Positions 53,744-61,325 of a stretch of 64,000 bases of DNA are shown here, piece after piece. This DNA comes from CALNZV01 sp942491115 (GTDB lineage: Bacteria > Desulfobacterota > Desulfobacteria > Desulfobacterales > UBA5852). The stretch spans positions 62,001 through 126,000 of the forward strand of contig CALNZV010000006.1 in the NCBI GenBank assembly GCA_942491115.1. The letters run 5' to 3'. The position numbers and the translations under genes are program-made. The notes beneath the pieces are model-generated. The model made no database searches, had not been told where the DNA came from, and saw only the letters and a list, made by a program, of their open reading frames with translations. Each line of letters starts with the position of its first letter. The first letter of the stretch is position 1.

Positions 53744-53774
53744 AAAGCCGCCCCTGCCTCGGGCGGCTTTTCTA
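53744..53774. terminator. Bidirectional intrinsic terminator
   Basis: AAAGCCGCCC (53744-53753), 7-base loop, GGGCGGCTTT (53761-53770), with TTTTCT on the plus strand. It separates convergent genes ending at 53719 (plus) and 53815 (minus). Confidence 0.85.
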
Positions 53775-53814
53775 TTCACCGAAGAGGCCGGACCACCCAC
53801 TCCGAGCGAGGGGG

Positions 53815-54144
53815 CTAATCGGGCTTGCACTCGATGATATCGCACTCGATCCGCCGGGATAGCTCCCAGGCCGTTTCCATCGCCTCGTTGATCTTGAAAA
53901 ATTGGATTTTGAGGGTTTTGAGGCTTGCCGGCGTGGCTTTGATGGGAATATCTCCGTCGAGCCAAGACTGAAGCTTCCGGGCTTTTTCGCTCAAAGCGGT
54001 CAGCCGTTCTGAAAAACTGGATATTTCCACGGCCCATTTTTTCCGATCGTCGGTGGGGAAAAGCATGGGGCTTCCGTTCAAGCCCTCCACCAGATTTTCG
54101 ATGCCGTAGTCCTTTGGGTCTGCTATGATCTCATACTCTGTCAT
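53815..54144 (-). CDS. Conserved hypothetical protein
   Basis: 109 residues with AAAGGAGG upstream of the ATG at 54144. A short N-terminal motif TEYEIIADPKDYGIENL precedes a helical region (SFSERLTALSEKARKLQSWL, FFKINEAMETAWELSRRI). Predicted cytoplasmic; no family assigned. Confidence 0.65.
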   Translation of the reverse strand: MTEYEIIADPKDYGIENLVEGLNGSPMLFPTDDRKKWAVEISSFSERLTALSEKARKLQSWLDGDIPIKATPASLKTLKIQFFKINEAMETAWELSRRIECDIIECKPD

Positions 54145-54352
54145 CGGATACCTCCTTTGCCTGATGAACCGGGTTTGATCGGGCACGAACACCAACGGAT
54201 GAGACCGGCAGTGACGCCTTTCCGCCCCTACCGTCAACGGATATCACACGGCGGTCGGACTGTCATGGGGTTATTCACCCCGGAGGCGGAGTCCGGTGGG
54301 GCCGACCCTCGGGTCACGGCCTTCCCTCGCTTTTCACAAGGAGACAAAACCC

Positions 54353-54838
54353 ATGACCGATCGCCGAGAAGAGATCATCCGTCAGCTCAAACAGAACGGT
54401 GACGACACCGTGGTTTTTTTCCGGTCCCTTTCTAAGAATCAACTCGATTTGGTGGTTTACGACGACGAACCTGGATGGACCCCACGACAGGTGCTGGCCC
54501 ACCTGGTGACCATCGAGAAATCCATGCACTGGGTGTTTCAAAACATTCTTGAGGGAGGGCCGGGTTCACCGGAGAATTTTGATATCGACCGCTTCAACCG
54601 GACCCAACCCCGGAAGCTGGACGGTTTGCCCTTAGAGGAGGTGATCCGCCGGTTCCGGGTCGTCCGAGACGAAACCGTCCGTATCGTCGCCCGCATGGAG
54701 GAAGAGGATCTGGGGCGGGAGGGCCGCCACGCCTTTCATGGGCCCGGGAAACTGGAGCGCTTCATCCACTGGGCCCATGAGCATGCCGCCATTCACCTGG
54801 ACGATATCCGCAAGGTGATGGTAACCGACCGCCCATGA
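54353..54838 (+). CDS. DinB-like four-helix protein
   Basis: 161 residues; AAGGAG upstream. PGWTPRQVLAHLVTIEKSMH and the C-terminal HWAHEHAAIHLDDI give the three His residues of the DinB/YfiT metal-dependent hydrolase and transferase superfamily. Members act as thiol transferases (bacillithiol or mycothiol) or are DNA-damage induced in Bacillus; in Gram-negatives the thiol partner is unknown. It stands alone between a minus-strand gene and an MFS gene. Confidence 0.85.
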   Translation: MTDRREEIIRQLKQNGDDTVVFFRSLSKNQLDLVVYDDEPGWTPRQVLAHLVTIEKSMHWVFQNILEGGPGSPENFDIDRFNRTQPRKLDGLPLEEVIRRFRVVRDETVRIVARMEEEDLGREGRHAFHGPGKLERFIHWAHEHAAIHLDDIRKVMVTDRP

Positions 54839-55005
54839 CCGCTGCTTCCAGTGCAACGCTTATTTGAAGGCGGGGTGAACGGCTGCCGTCATCGTCACGC
54901 CTCGGCAATCGATCCGCCCCTCTCCCACGACACCCGATAGATCGTGGACGCCGCTGACGCGAACCGCTACGCCGCCGCCGTTTATTCAATAGAGCCAGGA
55001 GGCTA

Positions 55006-56325
55006 ATGGATCCGACCGCCACCGATGACTCGACCCTGTCCTGGCCGTATCGCCTCCGTATTATCCTGCCGTTTGCCCTGGGATATTTCCTTTCCTATTT
55101 ATTCAGGGTCATCAACGCAGTCATTGCCCCGGATCTGGCTGTGGCCATCGGCCTCGACCCTGCCGATCTGGGTTTGTTGACCGCCGCCTATTTTATTACT
55201 TTTGCCGCTTCTCAACTGCCCCTGGGGGTATTGCTGGACCGATTCGGTCCCCGTCGAATCGAGGCGGGCCTTCTCGTGGCGGCGGCCATAGGGGCCTTTG
55301 TCTTTGCCAATGCCCACTCCCTGGCAGGTCTCGTGATCGGCCGCGGTCTTATCGGGTTAGGCGTGTCGGCCTGTCTCATGGCGGCCTTCAAGGCATTTGT
55401 CATCTGGTTTCCCCGTCGGCAGCTGCCCCTTATCAACGGATTCCAGATGGCCGCCGGGGGAATGGGGGCACTGGCGGCCACTGCGCCGGTGGAGACCGTG
55501 CTGGCGTTTACCGACTGGCGCGGGGTCTTTTCCGGCCTTAGCCTTTTTACAGTGGCCGTGGCCGCTGTCATTTTCCTTTTCGTTCCCGATCAGAAGGAGA
55601 GCTGCCGGAATGACGGTCTGGGAGACCTTTTCCATGGGGTTGGTGAGGTTTTTACCAACACCACCTTCTGGAGAATCGCCCCCTGGGCGACCCTGTCCCA
55701 GGCAGGCTTTTTGTCTATTCACGGGTTGTGGTCAGGACCCTGGTTGCGGGATGTCGCAGGACTGGATCGGTCTGAGGCGGCGGGGCTCCTGCTCCTGGTG
55801 GCCGGGGCGATGGTGGCCGGGTTTCTGGTGTTCGGGACCGTCGCCGAACGACTGGGCCAGATGGGGGTTTCCACCATGGCTGTCGCCGGCACCGGTATGG
55901 GACTGTTTATGGGGGTGGTACTGGCAATGGTGGTATTGCCCGGCCGATGGGTCGACGTCCTATGGATCCTGTTTGGTTTTTTCGGGACGTCGAGTATTCT
56001 CGTCTATGCGGTTTTCTCTCAACATTTCCCTGCCCATTTGTCCGGCCGGGTCAGTACGGCTCTCAATCTCATGGTGTTTGTGGCCGCCTTTGCGGCCCAG
56101 TGGGGCATGGGGGCGGTTATTGGCCGGTGGCCGATCTCGGCTTCCGGGGGCTATGCGCCGGAAGGGTATCGGGCGGCCTTCGGTGCCATTCTGGTGCTTC
56201 AAGGGGCGGCGGTCCTCTGGTTTGCCGCAGCCTCGGCGGTTCTGCGGCGCCGCCGTCCGAAGGATCAAAGGGATAGCACCGGCGGTGCGGCGCTTTCAGG
56301 GAAGAAAGGCCGGCCCCGGCTGTGA
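55006..56325 (+). CDS. MFS transporter
   Basis: 439 residues with GGAGG upstream and twelve predicted helices. After helix 2 the loop LPLGVLLDRFGPRRIEAGLL is the MFS A motif (GxLLDRFGPRR). The helix 4-5 region has ARGLIGLGVSACLMAAFKAF-like sequence, close to nitrate/nitrite and sugar-phosphate porter lines. Substrate unknown. Its 3-prime end overlaps the convergent molybdoenzyme gene by 30 bases. Confidence 0.9.
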   Translation: MDPTATDDSTLSWPYRLRIILPFALGYFLSYLFRVINAVIAPDLAVAIGLDPADLGLLTAAYFITFAASQLPLGVLLDRFGPRRIEAGLLVAAAIGAFVFANAHSLAGLVIGRGLIGLGVSACLMAAFKAFVIWFPRRQLPLINGFQMAAGGMGALAATAPVETVLAFTDWRGVFSGLSLFTVAVAAVIFLFVPDQKESCRNDGLGDLFHGVGEVFTNTTFWRIAPWATLSQAGFLSIHGLWSGPWLRDVAGLDRSEAAGLLLLVAGAMVAGFLVFGTVAERLGQMGVSTMAVAGTGMGLFMGVVLAMVVLPGRWVDVLWILFGFFGTSSILVYAVFSQHFPAHLSGRVSTALNLMVFVAAFAAQWGMGAVIGRWPISASGGYAPEGYRAAFGAILVLQGAAVLWFAAASAVLRRRRPKDQRDSTGGAALSGKKGRPRL

Positions 56326-56991
56326 CGGTGAGTCCTTTTCGGGCGCGTCGCTCGCCACCGCTTCGACCCGCTGAACGTATTTGATCCAGTGGGCACCCAC
56401 GGATCCATCGGCCACCAGCCTCAAAGGAAATCCGTGGGGTTCGGGTAGCATGATGCCGTTGACCGTGTGGGCCAGGAAAACCCGGTCTCCGTGGATCTCC
56501 TCCAGTGTGAACCGCTGAAAGTGATTGTCAGGCCCGGTGATGTCCACATGGGTGGCATCCTCTGAGAGTCCGGCCTGCTGGAGAATACCGGATAGTGACA
56601 CCCCCTTCCATCGGGCATGATACGCAAAGGTGCCGGGGCAGATCAACAATGAGTTGCGCTCCACCGTCTCCAGGGCCCGAATCTCATCATAGCCGAGGCT
56701 GAGGGGACGGGCGACCCTGCCGGAGATCGTTAGATTCCAGTGGTCGATGTCAACCGGGTGTTCGGTCAGGCCCGCGGTATCGAACTCATCGACCGGTGTG
56801 ATCGGCAGCATCCGGGCGTCTATTAGGGAGGGGTTCTCATAGATGAGAGTGCCCAGATCGGTGTCCGGCCTCAGCCGTCGTTTGCTGACGGCTGCCCAGA
56901 CCCGGGCGGCCAGGGGGAAAAAGGGGCTGAGACTGAGGAGGATCTGACCGCCCGCCCCGGCCAGGATACGGTTGAACTGTCGTCGCTTCAT
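56296..56991 (-). CDS. Tat-exported sulfite oxidase-family molybdopterin protein
   Basis: 231 residues. The N-terminus MKRRQFNRILAGAGG is a twin-arginine signal. The Mo-cofactor domain shows HWNLTISGRVARPLSLGYDE, the likely Mo-ligand Cys in LLICPGTFAYHARWKGVSL, and IMLPEPHGFPLRLV with WIKYVQ. Family members such as MsrP/YedY reduce methionine sulfoxide in the periplasm, others oxidise sulfite. No membrane heme partner (MsrQ-type) is adjacent. Convergent with the MFS gene, ends overlapping. Confidence 0.88.
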   Translation of the reverse strand: MKRRQFNRILAGAGGQILLSLSPFFPLAARVWAAVSKRRLRPDTDLGTLIYENPSLIDARMLPITPVDEFDTAGLTEHPVDIDHWNLTISGRVARPLSLGYDEIRALETVERNSLLICPGTFAYHARWKGVSLSGILQQAGLSEDATHVDITGPDNHFQRFTLEEIHGDRVFLAHTVNGIMLPEPHGFPLRLVADGSVGAHWIKYVQRVEAVASDAPEKDSPSQPGPAFLP

Positions 56992-57095
56992 AGGGATGAT
57001 GTTCCCGTCATCGAACGGTAATAGGTGGCTATCATTTGGGGCGGCACGGCAGAAAACGGCGACCGCCGACGGCTGGAGACCGTCCGCCCGGGGTA

Positions 57096-58229
57096 TTACG
57101 GGTCTTTGGATTCCGTCGGTTCCGGGTCATGGGTGTCGTCCTCGTAAGCCTCTGTCGAACCGGATTTGGAAATGTGGCTGTCCGGCAGCAGCTCGCTGAA
57201 GGCCACGCCGTAGATTTCCCACACCGTGACGAAGAGGGCCGCCACGATGGGGCCGATGATAAACCCCACGAAGCCAAACATGAAAATGCCCCCAAGGGTA
57301 CCAAAAAAGATCAGGAGTTCGTGCATCTGGGTATCTTTGCCTACCAGTTTCGGCCGAAGGAAATTGTCGAGACTCCCCACCACCACCCCGCAGAACAAAA
57401 ACAATCCGGCTGCCTTGGCCATGTGACCGTTCGCAGCAAGAACAATGGCCGCCGGCACCCACACCAAGGCTGTTCCGATTCCCGGCAGAACCGACAAGAG
57501 GATCATAATGACCGCCCAGAACACAGCACTGGGAATACCGACCGCAAAAAAGGCCAATCCGGCCAGCCCGCCCTGGAGGATGCCGATAACCGCCGTCCCC
57601 TTCAATGTGGCCCTGGCAACGGAGGTGAAGCGGTCCAGCATCTGTCGTTCTTCCCGGTTCTCCAAGGGCAGGTAGTAGAGGATCTTCGAAATCAGCCGGT
57701 CACCGTCCATCAGGAAAAAAAACATGGTGTACAGAAAGACAAAGGTCATGAAAAGAAAATTGACGGTATCGATGGCAGCGGACTGGAGGCTGTTGATGAG
57801 GAATCCGCTGATTTTTCCCACCATCTCGCCGGCTTTTCGGAAAATGACGTCCCGGTAAGGAGCAATTTGGTCGAAGAAGGGCAGTGCCTCCAGCCGGGAG
57901 TAGACATCACCGGGCTCCGCAATCTGCTGTTGCACCCAGGGCTTGACGGAATTGCCGACCTTGATGGCCTGGGCGGTGACGATCCCTGTCAATCCGGTGA
58001 GGGGGAGAACGACAAAAAGGATGATGAGCAGCAGGGTGGCCATAGAGGCCAGGGAGCGGCGTTCCTTGAAAGCGGTATTGAGTCGTTTATACAGGGGATG
58101 GGCGAGTGCGCTGAAAAGACCGGCGAGGAAGATGGCCATCAGAAAAGAGCGGATCATCGACATAAAAATGGCGGAAATGAGCGCCACCACTCCCAGAAGG
58201 ACGAATTTGTTGACGTTGTCATGGGTCAT
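57096..58229 (-). CDS. AI-2E family transporter (PerM-like)
   Basis: 377 residues. GAGGAT precedes the ATG at 58229; an upstream ATG at 58289 is possible. About seven helices, with the family features IFMSMIRSFLMAIFLAGLFSAL, QGGLAGLAFFAVGIPSAVFWAV and LFCGVVVGSLDNFLRPKLVG. PerM/TqsA-type proteins export small molecules or ions; the AI-2 label is not evidence of autoinducer transport here. Ends with a hydrophilic acidic tail. Confidence 0.9.
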   Translation of the reverse strand: MTHDNVNKFVLLGVVALISAIFMSMIRSFLMAIFLAGLFSALAHPLYKRLNTAFKERRSLASMATLLLIILFVVLPLTGLTGIVTAQAIKVGNSVKPWVQQQIAEPGDVYSRLEALPFFDQIAPYRDVIFRKAGEMVGKISGFLINSLQSAAIDTVNFLFMTFVFLYTMFFFLMDGDRLISKILYYLPLENREERQMLDRFTSVARATLKGTAVIGILQGGLAGLAFFAVGIPSAVFWAVIMILLSVLPGIGTALVWVPAAIVLAANGHMAKAAGLFLFCGVVVGSLDNFLRPKLVGKDTQMHELLIFFGTLGGIFMFGFVGFIIGPIVAALFVTVWEIYGVAFSELLPDSHISKSGSTEAYEDDTHDPEPTESKDP

Positions 58230-58380
58230 TGTCGGATCCTCGTTGTCCGGATGCACTGGGATGTCGGCTCGGTTTGCCCCTGTTGCCATTTTTCCGATGA
58301 CGCCTATGTTCGGAGTGTCGCAAAACGGTTAGCCGGCGAACGGTCCCGTTGTCTTGCCGGCGGAAAGGTGAAAGTGGTCC

Positions 58381-58818
58381 ATGGTAATCCGAAAGGAAAT
58401 TGAGATCAATGCTCCATTGGGGGTCGTCTGGAATGTCTTTTCCAAGATGGAGGACTGGCGGGAATGGAATCAGGTCTGCCAAAACTGCTGCTACGTGGAG
58501 GGTGACCGCATGGCATTGGACACCTGTTTTTCTTTTGAAATTTCACCCCTGTACATTCCTATGCGGGTAAAGCCCCGAATTGTGAAGTGCGACCCGGGAA
58601 AAGAGGTGATTTGGACCGGCGGACGTCTGGGTGTGAATGCCGAGCACACCTTCCGTTTCAGCGAGACCGACAACGGTGTTCGGGTGCTGAGCGAAGAAGT
58701 GTTCAAAGGACCCCTGCTGATCATCGGAAAGCTCTTGAGGGTTCCCCAGCGGCTTCATCACCTCACTGAGATCTTCATGAACGCCATCAAGCACCAGGCC
58801 GAATCCTGCGCGTCATAG
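58381..58818 (+). CDS. SRPBCC/START-like ligand-binding protein
   Basis: 145 residues. The N-terminal strand VIRKEIEINAPLGVVWNVFSKMEDWREWNQV is the typical SRPBCC opening, and EVIWTGGRLGVNAEHTFRFSET and GVRVLSEEVFKGPL follow the grip fold. CCYVEG-type Cys pair is unusual. Such proteins bind lipids or other hydrophobic ligands or act as aromatase/cyclase helpers. No neighbour defines a ligand. Divergent from the AI-2E family gene. Confidence 0.85.
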   Translation: MVIRKEIEINAPLGVVWNVFSKMEDWREWNQVCQNCCYVEGDRMALDTCFSFEISPLYIPMRVKPRIVKCDPGKEVIWTGGRLGVNAEHTFRFSETDNGVRVLSEEVFKGPLLIIGKLLRVPQRLHHLTEIFMNAIKHQAESCAS

Positions 58819-58832
58819 CCGAGAAATGGCGG

Positions 58833-59810
58833 TCATATCCGGTCCAGGTTCGACGGCAGCCAGTAGAAGGAAATCGCATCGTCGAGGACATCCGGAATGC
58901 CGTCGTGGATCGAGGGGTAGACCGGCAAAAGGCCTGTCGCGTCTTTGATGGTGCCGGCGGTCACCGGGAGTCGGCAGTTCCAGGATGCCACGGCCCCGCT
59001 GGGATAGGGATTGGCTTTCCCCATGATACCGAAGAGACCGTCCAAAAACCGGGTGCCTATGAAAGACAGGCCCTGGGGCACATGGGCCACACGAAGACGG
59101 GGATAATACGTTCGAGTGGTCTCAAAAAAGTCGTTCCAACTGCAGGACTCCTCGTCGGCGATGACCCAGATGCCTTCGATATCGCTCTCGGCCGCCCGAA
59201 TCAGGCATCTGGCGGCATCCTTCACATGCAGATGCGCGAACCGATTGTCGCCCTTTCCCGGAAACATGATGCGACCGTGGCGAACCTGATCGAACAAAAG
59301 GCTGTGGGCCCCGTAGACATGGGGCAGCCTGAGGGAAACGAAACGAATCCCCGCCTCGGCGGCAAATGCCGACATTCGTCTTTCGGCCTCGAGTTTGGCA
59401 CGGCCGTATCCGGAGAGGGGGGCCGGTGGCGTCTGCTGGTCGATGAGGGCGTCACTATCCCGATAGACGAGAAGACTTCCTCCGAAAACGAAGTGCCTGA
59501 CACCGGCCTCGGCGGCGGCTTTAATCAGGTGCATGGAACCGTTGACGATGGACGGTGCCACATATTTGTAGTGTTCGAAAGCAGCCCTCGCCCCTAAGTG
59601 GATGACCACATCCACTCCGGTAAGAATCCGGTGAAGGCTCCGGGGGCTGGTGAGATCCGCCTGCATGATCTCCGCACGGAGGTGTTTCAACATGATGCCC
59701 CTCAAGGGACGTCGAACCATGAGTCTCGGTGTGGATCCGGAATCGGACAACTGCCGGGAAACCTCGATTCCAATGAACCCCGTCGCTCCAGTCACCAAAA
59801 TGTTTCGCAT
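58833..59810 (-). CDS. NAD-dependent epimerase/dehydratase
   Basis: 325 residues; GGGAGGAC precedes the ATG. Extended SDR: VTGATGFIGIEVSRQLSD with GATGFIG nucleotide motif, VDVVIHLGARAAFEHYKY, and catalytic YGRAKLEAE. The C-terminal half fits the substrate domain. It is like enzymes acting on nucleotide sugars or steroid-like compounds. Next gene downstream on the same strand (in reverse) is an exported phosphodiesterase, with no obvious link. Confidence 0.93.
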   Translation of the reverse strand: MRNILVTGATGFIGIEVSRQLSDSGSTPRLMVRRPLRGIMLKHLRAEIMQADLTSPRSLHRILTGVDVVIHLGARAAFEHYKYVAPSIVNGSMHLIKAAAEAGVRHFVFGGSLLVYRDSDALIDQQTPPAPLSGYGRAKLEAERRMSAFAAEAGIRFVSLRLPHVYGAHSLLFDQVRHGRIMFPGKGDNRFAHLHVKDAARCLIRAAESDIEGIWVIADEESCSWNDFFETTRTYYPRLRVAHVPQGLSFIGTRFLDGLFGIMGKANPYPSGAVASWNCRLPVTAGTIKDATGLLPVYPSIHDGIPDVLDDAISFYWLPSNLDRI

Positions 59811-59981
59811 CCGTCCTCCCTCCGATTGGAATTCTGTTCAATGGAAGCGCCGCCTGTTCTCCAGGGGCTGACAAGAGGGACCATCTTATCGGCGCATACC
59901 AGCGACACAGGCAGGATGACCGAAAGTAAGGGCTTGCCGATGGTGCACAGGATCTCATTGTCTGTGGCCAATCCCGGAGAA

Positions 59982-60971
59982 TCAGGGCATCGCTTGATCT
60001 CTCACCGCCACGGCGCGGTCGGGAAAATCCGTGAAGAATCCGTCCACTTGATAGATCTGGAGGAAGGCCAATACCTCTTCTTCCAAGGATCGGTATTTTC
60101 TGGGACGGGTGTCGGATTCGGCCCGAAAGGTGTAAGGGTGGACAAGAAGCCCTCGGGCATGGGCGGCCTTGACCAAGGCATTTCGTTGGACGGCCTGACC
60201 GTCCTCGTCTTCGATCCGGCGCTTGCTGGGTCCGATGCCGTCCGCATATCTGGCGATATCGTCCAGACCCTTCGGGGTGACCATCCGGTCGAAAAGCATG
60301 CCCGGGCCCGATCCACCACCGATGAGCTGTACCAGGGGCAAGCCGGTCTTCAACTCGAAGCGCATTTTTTTTAAGCTCTCCGGGTCGAAGGACTGGACAA
60401 ACACTCTGGCACTCTGGTCCCGGTAGCCGTACCGGTCCAAAAGCGCCAGAAGAGGCGCCTCCATGGAAACCCCCGCAGCATCGTGAAACGCGGGCTCCTT
60501 GGTTTCCGGATACAAACCGACCTGGCTTCCGGTCAGACGGTTGAGTTCCTGCACCATTTCGATTACCTCCTCGAATGCGGGCACCTGAAACCCCCGGCTG
60601 TCTTGCCGAAAGCGGTGACTGAGGCGTTCTTTCACGGATAGCCTTTTGATCTCCTCCAGGTCGAAATCGATAGCATACCATCGGCCGTCCTGCCGCTTAC
60701 GGCCCGGAAACACCTGCGCCACATCGGTGACCCCCTCTAAATGGATGTCGTGGAGGCATACCAACACACCGTCACGGGTCATCACCAGGTCCGGCTCGAT
60801 AAAATCGGCGCCCATGGCAAAACCCAAGGCGTAGGCCTCCAAGGTGTGTTCCGGCAGATAGCCGCTGGCCCCCCTATGGGCAATGACGATGGGGTGTTGG
60901 GCCGAAGGGAGAGCATCGGCCGGGGTGAGGACAGCCATGATCAGCATCAACACAATGGACATCTGATTCAT
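59982..60971 (-). CDS. Exported glycerophosphodiester phosphodiesterase
   Basis: 329 residues; AAAGG precedes the ATG at 60971. Signal peptide (1-20, ending PADALPS). Catalytic HRGASGYLPEHT, FIEPDLVMTRDGVLVCLHDI and a Glu-rich later part match GlpQ-type GDPD. It hydrolyses deacylated phospholipids to sn-glycerol-3-phosphate and an alcohol in the periplasm, with a metal ion. No glycerophosphate uptake genes are adjacent. Confidence 0.94.
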   Translation of the reverse strand: MNQMSIVLMLIMAVLTPADALPSAQHPIVIAHRGASGYLPEHTLEAYALGFAMGADFIEPDLVMTRDGVLVCLHDIHLEGVTDVAQVFPGRKRQDGRWYAIDFDLEEIKRLSVKERLSHRFRQDSRGFQVPAFEEVIEMVQELNRLTGSQVGLYPETKEPAFHDAAGVSMEAPLLALLDRYGYRDQSARVFVQSFDPESLKKMRFELKTGLPLVQLIGGGSGPGMLFDRMVTPKGLDDIARYADGIGPSKRRIEDEDGQAVQRNALVKAAHARGLLVHPYTFRAESDTRPRKYRSLEEEVLAFLQIYQVDGFFTDFPDRAVAVRDQAMP

Positions 60972-61325
60972 TCGGGTTACCTTTATCAGGGAGGTGAAAC
61001 CTACAGAGACGGTTCCCACAGGTGTTTTCGGAAACCCTCCACGACCAGGGGACGGAACCGTCCGCTGATGTCGGGACACCCGCCGACCATCGACCACAGA
61101 CCCAACATACTCATTGACAGTCCTTCCAGGCAAGCAGTGGTTTTGACAAGCCCATGGTCTTTTATTATCAGTTGGGTTATTTGCTTATGCTTGAAACGGT
61201 GAATCAACAGGCGACGGAGCAGCATTGGGTGGCTCCGGCTAACACCGGTGGTCCATTGATTGTCTCAGTGCCGCATGGGCAGAGCGTGCCGGCCGGCCCC
61301 CATCCGATAAACCAAGGACTCGACG
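60972..61325. other. Divergent intergenic region
   Basis: No gene. It should carry promoters for the phosphodiesterase (minus) and the DUF748 gene (plus). TTGACA occurs at about 61104 and 61143 without a well-spaced -10. Confidence 0.4.
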